A stretch of DNA of 64,000 bases from Herbinix sp. Lineage in GTDB: Bacteria > Bacillota > Clostridia > Lachnospirales > Lachnospiraceae. Position numbers and translations under genes: made by a program. Below are positions 36,559 to 45,077 of this stretch, piece by piece (position 1 is the stretch's first letter; the number at the start of each line of letters is the position of its first letter). Below the pieces are notes generated by a model that was not told where the DNA came from, did not search any database, and saw only the letters and a list, made by a program, of their open reading frames with translations. Where the stretch lies: contig JARBTJ010000004.1 in the NCBI GenBank assembly GCA_029240245.1, positions 154,277 through 218,276 on the forward strand, written 5' to 3'.

Positions 36559-37380
36559 ATGACTTTGAAGAATTTCTACATACTTTCGGATGCAATCAAT
36601 TATATTGAAGATAACCTATGCAATGAATTTACCTTAGAAGAGGTGGCTAATTCCTGCTTTTCCTCCCTCTCGGGATTAAAAAAATTGTTTTCTTATGCTT
36701 TTCATCACGGATTAAAAGAATATGTATCAAAACGCAGAATGACTCATGCAGCGTATGATTTAATTAACACAGACCTTTCTGTTACAGAGGTTGCGATGAA
36801 ATATCAATATAATTCACCTGAAGTTTTTTCACGGGCATTTTTCAAAGTATGGGGTACACCCCCCTCCGCCTTTAAAAAGCATTGGAAATTCGCAGGGCTT
36901 TTTCCAAAAATTACATTTGAATATAATGGAGGTAAGGTTATGAGCAGAAAAAAGGTAGACTTAACAGAATTATACGATTTACTAAAAAGCAGGACCAAAA
37001 GTTATGTTTTATGCTTTGATATGATACATATGGAATTGATTAATACAAATTACGGTCATGAAGCCGGTGATAAGGCAATTGTGGAATGCTTAAGAAGAAT
37101 TGATACTCAGTCGAATGAAAATTGTATTCTGTTCCGTATCGGCGGGGATGAATTTGTTTTGGTAACCGACAAGGAGGATATTCATGAGGTCGAGGAGATT
37201 TCAAAATCCATTCTGGATTTCAACGGACGTCCAATCTTTCATAATAACGCTGTTATTCCTGTCAGTATGCGCGTAGGTTGTACGAAGATTACCGGTAGTA
37301 ATATCCGTTACAAGGATCTTTATGCTGACTTTGACAGAGCGATTGGGCAAGCCAGAGAAAGCGAACAAAGCATCCTATAG
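36559..37380 (+). CDS. AraC-type HTH fused to GGDEF domain
   Basis: A 273-residue protein joining two modules. Residues 1-105 form an AraC/XylS double helix-turn-helix (FTLEEVANSCFSSLSGLKKL and VAMKYQYNSPEVFSRAFFKV followed by GTPPSAF). Residues about 130-270 form a GGDEF domain with YVLCFDMIHMELINTNYGHEAGD and an intact RIGGDEFVLV. Diguanylate cyclases make c-di-GMP from two GTP; here the domain may instead sense nucleotide. No RxxD inhibitory site is evident. This domain pairing is uncommon. The start could be GTG 36556 or ATG 36559; AAGG is 6 bases from the latter. Confidence 0.85.
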   Translation: MTLKNFYILSDAINYIEDNLCNEFTLEEVANSCFSSLSGLKKLFSYAFHHGLKEYVSKRRMTHAAYDLINTDLSVTEVAMKYQYNSPEVFSRAFFKVWGTPPSAFKKHWKFAGLFPKITFEYNGGKVMSRKKVDLTELYDLLKSRTKSYVLCFDMIHMELINTNYGHEAGDKAIVECLRRIDTQSNENCILFRIGGDEFVLVTDKEDIHEVEEISKSILDFNGRPIFHNNAVIPVSMRVGCTKITGSNIRYKDLYADFDRAIGQARESEQSIL

Positions 37381-37466
37381 ATTCGTATCTCTGCACTAAG
37401 GAAGCAATGTTTTTAGCAAGGAATCCATTCTTTAAATAATGAACCAATTCTATATTAATTATAAAG

Positions 37467-37548
37467 AGGTTGAAGAAGTTTGATCAACATTTTTGGTAGA
37501 GCATGAAACTCTCCAAGAATAACGGATCAGTTCTTCAACCTTTTATTT
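37467..37548 (+). terminator. Terminator after the AraC-GGDEF gene
   Basis: GGTTGAAGAA with TGATC (37468-37485) pairs with GATCA and TTCTTCAACC (37525-37540) around a long loop, followed by TTTTATTT. Confidence 0.78.
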
Positions 37549-37588
37549 ACACAGTTTTATATTTACAAAATATTTCATTGTGACCCCA

Positions 37589-37642
37589 TTGACAAATTTC
37601 ATATTATGTAATATATTACATTTAATAAGTAATATATTACAT
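37589..37642 (+). promoter_or_regulatory. Promoter with two palindromic operators, probable MarR autoregulation
   Basis: TTGACA (37589-37594), 17 bases, TATATT (37612-37617). The perfect palindrome ATGTAATATATTACAT (37606-37621) covers the -10 element, and a second copy AAGTAATATATTACAT follows at 37627-37642 with 21-base centre spacing. Binding by the MarR protein encoded next would block transcription. Confidence 0.8.
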
Positions 37643-37708
37643 AAGTTAATTTAATACCAAATGTACTAAAAACTCAAAAAATTCTATCTTAATGGGAGGT
37701 ACCGTCTA

Positions 37709-38179
37709 ATGCAATTAGAGGAAGGGAACCGGGAAAGCAAATATATTCTTTTCGCAGAAATTTTTATGCTATCAAACAGGCTTCAGACGATTGGAGATTC
37801 CTTTTTTAAAGAGATTTCCACAAAACAGTGGTTTGTATTACTGGTTCTGAATGTAATGAATGGATATTCCCCCACCTTAAATGAATTATCTGAGGTAGTC
37901 GGAAGCTCTCATCAAAACGTAAAACAGCTTATCCTAAAACTCGAACAGAAGGGCTATGTTAAAATCAGTAAGGATGAAATCGATGCAAGACGCTTAAGAA
38001 TAAAAATCACTCCAAAAAGCTATGAATTTTCGAAAGCCTATGAACATAAAAGTACAGATTTTATGGAAAAATTATTTGCCGGCCTAAAGAAGGAGGATAT
38101 CGATATTACCATAAAGGTTTTACAAACAATGAAGGAAGCATTGAAAGGGATGGAGAAAGATTATGTCACAGAATCATAA
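37709..38179 (+). CDS. MarR-family regulator
   Basis: A 156-residue winged-helix repressor. The core shows KQWFVLLVLNVMNGYSPTLNELSEVVGSSHQNVKQLILKL, read as adjacent helices, then the wing GYVKISKDEIDARRLRIKITPK with the usual D-x-R-R. GGGAGG lies about 8 bases before ATG 37709. Its stop overlaps the flavodoxin gene by 17 bases. Two matching palindromes over its promoter point to autoregulation of a MarR-flavodoxin unit. The ligand is unknown. Confidence 0.9.
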   Translation: MQLEEGNRESKYILFAEIFMLSNRLQTIGDSFFKEISTKQWFVLLVLNVMNGYSPTLNELSEVVGSSHQNVKQLILKLEQKGYVKISKDEIDARRLRIKITPKSYEFSKAYEHKSTDFMEKLFAGLKKEDIDITIKVLQTMKEALKGMEKDYVTES

Positions 38180-38696
38180 TATAGCTGTTGTATACCGCTC
38201 AAAAACAGGCTTTACCAAGAATTATGCTAATTGGCTAGCAGAGGAGTTTAAATGTGATTTACTTGAAGGCGAAAAGGTAAAAGCCTCTGATTTAGCTAAG
38301 TATCAGACTATCATCTACGGTGGGGGTATGTATGCCATCGGAATTAACGGCATCAAATTAATCACTAAAAATTATAGAATACTTAAGGATAAGAAGCTGA
38401 TTGTATTTTCCGTAGGAGCCACACCGGTACGTAATGCTACTACAGAGGAAATCAGAAAAGCCAATATACCTGCAGTAATGTTGGATAAGATTCATTTCTT
38501 TTACCTCCGAGGCGGCTTTGATTACAGCCGGTTAAGCCCCTTCCATAAATTTCTGATGACCCTGATGAAGATAAAGCTGAAACGCATGAAGAATCCGGAC
38601 GCGGATGCAAAGGGTATGTTAGCAAGCTATACCCATCCCCTGGATTTTACGAATAAGAAATACATTGCACCGATTGTAAAATGTGTTAAAGAATAA
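38163..38696 (+). CDS. Flavodoxin-domain protein (HemG-like)
   Basis: A 177-residue flavodoxin-fold protein. The N-terminal FMN phosphate loop is VVYRSKTGFTKNYANWLAE, with TIIYGGGMYAIGINGIK and VFSVGATPVR as further flavin-binding loops. It resembles the flavodoxin/HemG protoporphyrinogen-oxidase group, but here an electron carrier or quinone-reductase-like role is equally possible. It overlaps marR by 17 bases and is followed by an FMN-binding protein, so the three genes form a small redox unit. Confidence 0.85.
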   Translation: MSQNHNIAVVYRSKTGFTKNYANWLAEEFKCDLLEGEKVKASDLAKYQTIIYGGGMYAIGINGIKLITKNYRILKDKKLIVFSVGATPVRNATTEEIRKANIPAVMLDKIHFFYLRGGFDYSRLSPFHKFLMTLMKIKLKRMKNPDADAKGMLASYTHPLDFTNKKYIAPIVKCVKE

Positions 38697-38832
38697 ATTG
38701 AATTTATATAAATTTAAGTTTTATCGATTAACTGAAGTAAGAATAAAATTGAAGTCGATAACGATTTATTACTGTTATCACCTATGATTCAGATGTAGAG
38801 AATAAGAATATTTTATCGATTGGAGTAAAACC

Positions 38833-39228
38833 ATGAAAATCAAAAAATGGGTTATCGCTTTATTAATTGTAATTGTTGTAATCATAGCCGGCGTTGTATC
38901 TTTTAATGTAATAATGGAAAAGTATACTTCTGCCTATAACGATTTTAATTTTTCCGCCATCAATATGGGTACGATAGAAGATGGCACTTATACCGGCAGC
39001 GAAGACGGGAATATCGTAAAGGCTTCGGTTGAGGTTACTGTAAAAGATCACACCATTACCGATATTAAAATACTATCCCACGAATGTGGAACGGGCAAGC
39101 CGGCAGAAGCCATCGTTGAGGATATTGTAGAAGAAAATAGCCTGGAGGTTGATACCATCAGCGGAGCCACTTATTCCTGTAATGTCATCAAAGTCGCAGT
39201 ATATCATGCTCTTAATGGAGAAGAATAA
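38833..39228 (+). CDS. Membrane-anchored FMN-binding domain protein
   Basis: A 131-residue protein with an N-terminal membrane anchor (residues about 7-27) and an extracytoplasmic FMN-binding domain as in NqrC/RnfG. The motif DTISGATYS near residue 110 contains the Thr/Ser at which FMN is joined by a phosphoester bond in the family (S-G-A-T). DGTYTGSEDGNIVKASVEVTV is also typical. It probably receives electrons outside the membrane. It follows the flavodoxin gene by 136 bases. Confidence 0.87.
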   Translation: MKIKKWVIALLIVIVVIIAGVVSFNVIMEKYTSAYNDFNFSAINMGTIEDGTYTGSEDGNIVKASVEVTVKDHTITDIKILSHECGTGKPAEAIVEDIVEENSLEVDTISGATYSCNVIKVAVYHALNGEE

Positions 39229-39444
39229 AGTGAATTACGTTATTGATTTACGCGGAAGTTAAGCCCAATGGTAACTCCTTGCCGAAGAAATATTCTTTGT
39301 TGTGTGAACCATGGCAAAAACTGTATTGTTTCGCAATTGCTAAAATTTATATGAAAGAAAGTTAACATCATTTATCTGGTAAGTCAGTAAGCTTATATTC
39401 CATATGTGGTTCCTGTGGTGGCACAGTGGATATAAACATAGCAC

Positions 39445-39498
39445 ATGCTCCCTTTTGAGTGACTTTGGTTCCGTCGCCTTAAGGGAGCATATTTTATT
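39445..39498 (+). terminator. Terminator after the FMN-binding gene
   Basis: ATGCTCCCTT (39445-39454) pairs perfectly with AAGGGAGCAT (39481-39490), followed by ATTTTATT. Confidence 0.72.
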
Positions 39499-39523
39499 AA
39501 ACCAGTAACTTACAGTTCTAATA

Positions 39524-39796
39524 TTATAAACCTTGCTCTGTCTCATTTCTACCAACAATATTTCTGACAAGTTCATGTGTGCCCGTACTAGCCAGACCGC
39601 TTGCCATGCCTCCCAGCAGTATTTCCGGAGTGATTGACCATCCATTGATCCAAACATTCAGTATCGTACCGACAATCGCCATTATTAGGGGTATGTACCT
39701 GTTCGGTATCATTGGGATACTATGTTTAATGATGTATCCTAAGCATAAACAGATAAATAAAACAATAAGTACAACATAGCGTGATAAAAATTCCAT
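39524..39796 (-). CDS. Small phage-holin-like membrane protein
   Basis: A 90-residue protein with an N-terminal hydrophobic helix (about 5-24) and two further hydrophobic stretches (IPLIMAIVGTILNVWINGW and ILLGGMASGLASTGTHEL). The pattern IPLIMAIVGTILN...WSITPEILLGGMASGLASTGTHE resembles the Hol44/phage-holin-like family. No endolysin or other phage gene is nearby, so it is an isolated holin-like gene. GGAG lies 9 bases upstream. The 318-base gap before the next gene (39797-40114) shows nothing recognisable. Confidence 0.72.
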   Translation of the reverse strand: MEFLSRYVVLIVLFICLCLGYIIKHSIPMIPNRYIPLIMAIVGTILNVWINGWSITPEILLGGMASGLASTGTHELVRNIVGRNETEQGL

Positions 39797-40114
39797 CTGC
39801 CCATCTCCTTAGAAAGAATTCAATTATTATCATTCTTTACATATCTTAGTATAAGGTATGTCTTTTCGTCCTATGAAATGATAAAAATTTTATCTAAGCC
39901 ATTTTATTTTTCATAACATAACTGGAATATCGTTATCTTCCTCTATTGTTGTTCACTCTTACATAAATATATCGGAGCTGAATGCCATAAGCCTTTATTG
40001 TACTATGATCGAACTTTATTATCTTAATAATTGCTGTTAATCTCCACCTGGAGTGTCTTAACTGCTGTTGTCTCAGTAAATTCATCCTAGTATCAAATAA
40101 ATTTCCGTATCTGT

Positions 40115-41002
40115 CTACTTTAGATTGTTAACCTTACCCGCTGTCCGGAAGCTCTTTGCACCAAACATATTGCTAAACACGAAGGGTGCGGCAACGGTTA
40201 TCCAAAAGCCTATGAGAAAGTAACGTATGTAATCCGTAACAAGAGTTTCTCCCAGAATCTTCTTCACAAATGTCTTAATAGCGATCAGAACAGCCATACC
40301 AAAGACAAATTTAACCGCCCTCTGCCACATAAGACCCTTAGCTTCATAATGTATGTACCGGGAATCCAACAGGTATCCGAGAATAAAGCTGGTGAAGGTT
40401 CCGGCAATTTTATAATAATCAAAGGACTGTATGAAATACATCCCTAATGCCATGGGAATAATCAGGATTAGGAGTATTTCCTTTCTTTTTATCTTCTCGA
40501 CATAACCGAATACCAGATTGGCACCAAATACCCATGCAAACCCGGCTAGTGCACCGACGATTACGTCAGGTAAAGTATGAACACCCAGATACATTCTGGA
40601 CATGGCCATCAGTATCACCATGATGATTCCTGCGGTATAAATCCATTTTCTTCGAAACATCGTTGCGATGGCTGTGCTTAAAGCCGTTATACCCTGGGTA
40701 TGCCCGCTTGGGAAGGAATACCCCGTGGCAGTTTCAGGCCGTATGGGAATGATGTCCCTATCCATGATAAAAGGGCGGCGTACTTTAAAAGCATTTTTTA
40801 AGGAAAAATTGCATATCCAGGAAGTCAGATAGGCAAAACCGATCGCATAACCGTACTTTTTATTTACACACCACAGTATAAGGCATAAAACTGCGATGGC
40901 AAAATAGTCTTCGCCTAATATTGTTATCGATGTAAACACATGATCCAGCACGGGATTTCTTAATGATTGAATCCACTTTAGCATTTCCAACATATAATTC
41001 AT
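40115..41002 (-). CDS. PAP2-family membrane phosphatase
   Basis: A 295-residue integral membrane protein with about six to eight helices and the type 2 phosphatidic acid phosphatase motifs: KNAFKVRRP near 69, PSGHTQG near 96 and SRMYLGVHTLPDV near 136. It should dephosphorylate lipid phosphates such as undecaprenyl pyrophosphate or phosphatidylglycerol phosphate at the outer face. A C-terminal extension of about 120 residues with further membrane helices distinguishes it from minimal PAP2 enzymes. The substrate is unknown. Confidence 0.9.
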   Translation of the reverse strand: MNYMLEMLKWIQSLRNPVLDHVFTSITILGEDYFAIAVLCLILWCVNKKYGYAIGFAYLTSWICNFSLKNAFKVRRPFIMDRDIIPIRPETATGYSFPSGHTQGITALSTAIATMFRRKWIYTAGIIMVILMAMSRMYLGVHTLPDVIVGALAGFAWVFGANLVFGYVEKIKRKEILLILIIPMALGMYFIQSFDYYKIAGTFTSFILGYLLDSRYIHYEAKGLMWQRAVKFVFGMAVLIAIKTFVKKILGETLVTDYIRYFLIGFWITVAAPFVFSNMFGAKSFRTAGKVNNLK

Positions 41003-41100
41003 CTATGATACACCTCTCCTATACGATTTATATTCCGGAGAGTATATCATTTATTCTATTATTCTTTAGAAAATAAATATATTTCTTTCGGTTTCTCACA

Positions 41101-41604
41101 TTATTTCTTCTTTACTGCATACACATCTGAATTAATCTTCCATGAGCCATCTTTCAGAACCGTAATATTCTGCCAATGAAATTTTTCTTTCGATATTTCC
41201 GCGAAAACCCACTTACTTGCAGGGTTATCCAACATCGTTAAAACAACTTTCCCTTCTTCTTTCGTACCTTCCAAACGTGTCATCCTACCTCTATGTGTAT
41301 AAACCATATCCCATACCAAGGTTTTTGGATTAAACATTCTTATTGCCACACCATATTCTCCGTCCGGTTGAGGGCTGCTTTCTCGTGTATCCCTTGATGG
41401 ACAAATGAAAAGATCCTGAATTCCTATTCCTTCCATAATCCTTGCAAATATCCATTCACCTTTTACATGCCTTTTCTCATTTTTATCATAACCATCATAA
41501 TAATCAAATTCCCATTCACCAATTAAGTCCTTCCAATAATCATATTCATCCGGTATTAAATCACTCTTTTGGGTACTTAATAATCCATTAATAAATGCAT
41601 TCAC
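41101..41604 (-). CDS. Unknown protein, DUF1579-like
   Basis: A 167-residue soluble protein. DYWKDLIGEWEFDYYDGYD, EWIFARIMEGIGIQDLFICP, YGVAIRMFNPKTLVWDMVYT and the beta-rich remainder resemble lipocalin-like DUF1579 proteins of unknown function, though I am not certain of the family. The start is GTG 41604, with GGAGG 9 bases upstream; the nearby ATG at 41611 is out of frame. It lies 48 bases after the WYL regulator gene on the same strand and may be its target. Confidence 0.65.
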   Translation of the reverse strand: MNAFINGLLSTQKSDLIPDEYDYWKDLIGEWEFDYYDGYDKNEKRHVKGEWIFARIMEGIGIQDLFICPSRDTRESSPQPDGEYGVAIRMFNPKTLVWDMVYTHRGRMTRLEGTKEEGKVVLTMLDNPASKWVFAEISKEKFHWQNITVLKDGSWKINSDVYAVKKK

Positions 41605-41652
41605 GTTTCATTTCCTCCATTTTTTCTTAAGTATATCACGTTCCTGCGACAA

Positions 41653-42573
41653 CTATATGTCGTAATTATCCAAAAATTTTAGAGCCGTTTGAATTAATTC
41701 ATCTCTGTATTCAGCAGGTGATACCACCCATACCTTATCACCAAAGCTTAATAATAAAGCTTTCCATAGTCTCTCTTTTTTCGGTACATTTAAATGTAAT
41801 TTATATTCCTTTTCCTCAACTTTTTCTATTTTGCAATCAGGAAAATATTCTGTCATTAGGCTTATCGTTTCTTCAAAAAAATGGATCTCAACAGATATAC
41901 AAGTACGATAATAGGTCTGCTCCGATTCTTTCATCCGTTCTTCTATACTTCCATGGTCAACCTGTGAGATATCATCAGTAATGATTAAGTCTTGTATTCT
42001 CGCAACCTTGCATGTTCTGTATTCGGGTGTATCAAAGGACCAAAGAAACAAATACCATGCATACCATTTATAATGGATTGCTAAGGGCTGTCCTGTTCTG
42101 CAGGTTTCTTCACCGTTCGCACTTCTGTATCGGAATTTAACAATTCGATTTTCCTCAATCGCCTTTTTTAGTACTGCATTCCATTCCTGAACCATATTAT
42201 TTTCTTTGGTTACCCCAAAATCCCAGTATATTGCTTGTCCGTCCTTTTTTTCTGCAAGCGTATTGTATTTTTCAATTAAGCTGTCCAGAGAATAATCCGA
42301 ATATGACGTTGCTAAACTTTTTAATGCCTTTAATGCAAGCTGATATTCCTCCGGTTTCATACTCTGACTGTTCATTTTGTATTCCTGCAATATAGAATAG
42401 CCACCTTTTTTTCCTCCGGCAGCATAAACCGGAATACCGGCAAGAGATATACTTATCATATCTCTTTGTATTGTTCTGGCAGAAACATTAAAATGTTCTG
42501 CCAACTTCTTTGCAGACACATTCTCATGATTTAATAGATAAATAATTATTTCCAACAAACGATCTGTTTTCAT
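41653..42573 (-). CDS. WYL-domain transcriptional regulator
   Basis: A 306-residue regulator. An N-terminal HTH-11 domain (RLLEIIIYLLNHENVSAKKL and AEHFNVSARTIQRDM) precedes a WYL domain at about 140-215 containing YKWYAWYLFLWSFDTPEYRT and a C-terminal WCX extension. WYL domains are thought to bind nucleic-acid or nucleotide ligands. GGGAGG lies 9 bases before ATG 42573. It is upstream of the DUF1579-like gene in a probable two-gene operon. Confidence 0.9.
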   Translation of the reverse strand: MKTDRLLEIIIYLLNHENVSAKKLAEHFNVSARTIQRDMISISLAGIPVYAAGGKKGGYSILQEYKMNSQSMKPEEYQLALKALKSLATSYSDYSLDSLIEKYNTLAEKKDGQAIYWDFGVTKENNMVQEWNAVLKKAIEENRIVKFRYRSANGEETCRTGQPLAIHYKWYAWYLFLWSFDTPEYRTCKVARIQDLIITDDISQVDHGSIEERMKESEQTYYRTCISVEIHFFEETISLMTEYFPDCKIEKVEEKEYKLHLNVPKKERLWKALLLSFGDKVWVVSPAEYRDELIQTALKFLDNYDI

Positions 42574-42805
42574 TCCGTTTCCCTCCCGTCAATATCCATA
42601 TATTAGAATATAACATAACATAAGCCATATATCTATCTTTTGGACTTTAAGCATAACATGACTATATAAATCCATTGTAACCGAAAGCTGTGAATGCCCT
42701 AGCAATATCTCAAGTCCTGTTGCATAACACCATTCTCAGTGACTCTGGTTGAGTATGTATGACGAAGAGTATGGCGATAATTCTACAATAAAGTATATTA
42801 TTCGA

Positions 42806-42832
42806 ACATTTTTGCAGCCTGTGCATAAAATA
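42806..42832 (+). promoter_or_regulatory. Sigma-K-like promoter
   Basis: AC (42806-42807), 16 bases, CATAAAATA (42824-42832) fits the late mother-cell consensus AC-N16-CATANNNTA. It lies 39 bases before the start of the DUF11 protein gene. Confidence 0.5.
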
Positions 42833-42870
42833 AAACTATAAAAATATAATATAGGGAGGATTACGTTAGC

Positions 42871-44337
42871 ATGTATAAAATAAATAAACCATGTAATTGT
42901 AATGAAATAAGCAGCCAAACCGATTTGGCTTTAGTAAACAATATGGAGAATATTTCAAAAGCAGTTCCATCAGAACCCTGCTCCTGTACCCCTTACTCAC
43001 TACTCTGTTGTTGCGGCCCTCAAAATGGCATATCTGTTATACAGCCTGCATGTCAAAATCTTCCTGACGGAAGTGTTGTTAACAATCCTGCGTATGTTCC
43101 AAGTCTTAATCAATCCTTTTGGACATACAAATTTATGACAGATTGCAGCACTACAGCCAGAGGAATCAGCGGTATTGCTATACCAATTTGCCAATTAATC
43201 AATGCAACTACTTTAATTGTTAGTGAAAAGATTGACGGCTGTGGTACCTTTACCCCAGTTGATTATACCTTGACAACTAATGACCCTAATTTTGGTACTG
43301 CTCCATCGGGTTTTCAATTTGTTAAAATCGAAACTGATGACCGTTATGATAAGGGTGTTACTGTTGAATATCGCTTGGAAATTGTAGGCGATTATCCAAT
43401 CGCTATTCAACCTATCAATGTTAAAGCAGCTACTAGCATTTATGTATTTGACTGCGACTGTTTTCAAGTTCCACAATGCAATCCGGAAGGCAAACTATCC
43501 TTAACTAAAACGTGTTCAAACACTATTATTAACAATCAAGCAACATTAAATTACCATTTATCTGTTGATAATATTGGTGACGGCACCTTAGATAATGTGC
43601 AGTTTAATGATGTAATAACAATTCCGACTAATATTAAAGTCGGTTCTATTACAGTTACTCCCGAAACCCTAACTGTCAATACCAGTCCAGCTGGACAAAT
43701 TTTTATAAGTGGTAATTTAAGCACAATTGAAGCAGGCGGTGGTATTATTATCAATTATACAATTCAGATAACAGGTGTTACTGCCCCAGGGAACTATGTT
43801 GTTACCAATATAGCTACCGCATCAGCTTTAAATACCCAGGACTCTGCTAATTGTTCAACTCATTTAAATGTTGTTCAATTAGTTACTGTTAAATGCTGTG
43901 TGATAGAAGGAAACAAAGCAATGTATCGTTTTACGATTTCAAGCGTAGACTTATCTCCAAATGTAACAATTGATATTGTTGATAATTTATTTATACCGGG
44001 AGGCATTACAGTAAGATTTACAAGTTTTGGTGACTGTGTGGCTACCTTTGCCAATACAGAAGAGCAAGTACCTTTAGATATTGATATAACTGGCCCTCTC
44101 CGTATTCTTATAACCTGTAATAACGTATTAGTACCTCAAAGTGGCAGTATTCATAAAGATGTCTCCTTTTTATTGATTTCCAGCTCCTTTGTTGGAGTAT
44201 CAATTATAGAAAACGAAGTAGAATCCGTAACCCCAACCGTATCTGAAAACCAATTATTCCTTGGTGCAGGGGCACTGCCTGTAAAAGCTTTTATGAATGT
44301 TGAATTATCAATAGAATGCACAAATCCTTGTAGCTAA
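42871..44337 (+). CDS. Cys-rich DUF11 protein, probable spore-surface component
   Basis: A 488-residue protein without a signal peptide. The N-terminal 60 residues are Cys-rich (KPCNCNE, EPCSCTPYSLLCCCGPQNG). A beta-rich middle follows, then a DUF11 repeat at about 205-335 (LSLTKTCSNTIINNQATLNY, LSVDNIGDGTLDNVQFNDV, and the GNYVVTNIATASA end). A second, degenerate beta domain ends with ECTNPCS. Cys-rich, signal-less DUF11 proteins in Clostridia are candidates for spore coat or exosporium proteins, and the sigma-K-like promoter supports this. Function is inferred only. GGGAGG precedes the ATG. Confidence 0.8.
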   Translation: MYKINKPCNCNEISSQTDLALVNNMENISKAVPSEPCSCTPYSLLCCCGPQNGISVIQPACQNLPDGSVVNNPAYVPSLNQSFWTYKFMTDCSTTARGISGIAIPICQLINATTLIVSEKIDGCGTFTPVDYTLTTNDPNFGTAPSGFQFVKIETDDRYDKGVTVEYRLEIVGDYPIAIQPINVKAATSIYVFDCDCFQVPQCNPEGKLSLTKTCSNTIINNQATLNYHLSVDNIGDGTLDNVQFNDVITIPTNIKVGSITVTPETLTVNTSPAGQIFISGNLSTIEAGGGIIINYTIQITGVTAPGNYVVTNIATASALNTQDSANCSTHLNVVQLVTVKCCVIEGNKAMYRFTISSVDLSPNVTIDIVDNLFIPGGITVRFTSFGDCVATFANTEEQVPLDIDITGPLRILITCNNVLVPQSGSIHKDVSFLLISSSFVGVSIIENEVESVTPTVSENQLFLGAGALPVKAFMNVELSIECTNPCS

Positions 44338-44390
44338 CCCATATTTGCTACATTTTACCACTATATAAGGCGCAATAAATTATAGACAAA

Positions 44391-44431
44391 AAGCCGTTAC
44401 ACAATCAAACTTCATGTAACGGCTTTTTTTA
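44391..44431 (+). terminator. Terminator of the DUF11 gene
   Basis: AAGCCGTTACA (44391-44401) pairs with TGTAACGGCTT (44415-44425), followed by a run of T. Confidence 0.88.
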
Positions 44432-44555
44432 TTAACTTCTGCAAAGTGTGTACATGTCGTGTACTACAACCCTTCTCGCCTCATGGAATTATTTTAGCCT
44501 TTTCACGTAACCAAATCAATTATTGCTGCATCCGTTCTTTTGACAAGTAACTACT

Positions 44556-44801
44556 TCAATTGAGTCTTCCCAAATTAAGGACGGTTCCATCATCAAGTGT
44601 TACTTGTTTCTCTTCATATCCAACTTTATATGTTTTTTTTAGAGGTTTTTCATCATAATGCATATTACGGCAAGCGTAAAAGCTAAGAGCAATTGTAGCA
44701 ATAACAATAATTGTAGCCAGTACTTCGATGATTATTCCATGAACTTTCACTCCCCTCTTTGCAACCTTTTGTGTAGCTCTTCTTTCTTCACTTACTTTCA
44801 T
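44556..44801 (-). CDS. Small single-pass membrane protein, unknown
   Basis: An 81-residue protein I do not recognise. A basic N-terminus (MKVSEERRATQKVAKRGVKV) precedes one membrane helix at about 23-44 (IIIEVLATIIVIATIALSFY) and a short outer tail with VGYEEKQVTLDDGTVLNL. GGAGGAG lies about 10 bases before ATG 44801. It stands alone on the minus strand between the DUF11 gene and queT. Confidence 0.6.
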   Translation of the reverse strand: MKVSEERRATQKVAKRGVKVHGIIIEVLATIIVIATIALSFYACRNMHYDEKPLKKTYKVGYEEKQVTLDDGTVLNLGRLN

Positions 44802-44949
44802 TCCTTATCTACTCCTCCATGCTTACTTCCACATTTCTAATAGCTTCAGCAAAGTTCATTAACCAGTCTTGCTTAGCTAAAGCAAATCCCTGCGCCTCAT
44901 CACCTAGAACCACTAGGTTATCAAAGTTGAGTCAACCTTACGGCAACTC

Positions 44950-44977
44950 TTGACATCCGCGCTGTTCATGTTATAAT
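44950..44977 (+). promoter_or_regulatory. Sigma-A promoter of queT
   Basis: TTGACA (44950-44955), 16 bases, TATAAT (44972-44977), leading into the preQ1 riboswitch. Confidence 0.75.
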
Positions 44978-45025
44978 AGAGAAGTTGTAAACCCCTATAA
45001 ATACTGGGATTATCACAATCAACTC

Positions 45026-45069
45026 ACGTCAGTTCGTAACCTTCCTGACGTAAAACAAAACTAAAGGAG
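45026..45069 (+). promoter_or_regulatory. preQ1-I riboswitch
   Basis: Stem P1 pairs ACGTCAG (45026-45032) with CTGACGT (45045-45051). The 12-nt loop TTCGTAACCTTC resembles the preQ1-I core, and the A-rich tail AAAACAAAACTAA is the conserved 3' element. CCTT in the loop can pair with AAGG of the AAAGGAG ribosome site at 45063-45069, closing the pseudoknot when preQ1 binds and blocking translation. The gene controlled is queT, as in other Firmicutes. Confidence 0.85.
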
Positions 45070-45077
45070 AATTTCAT

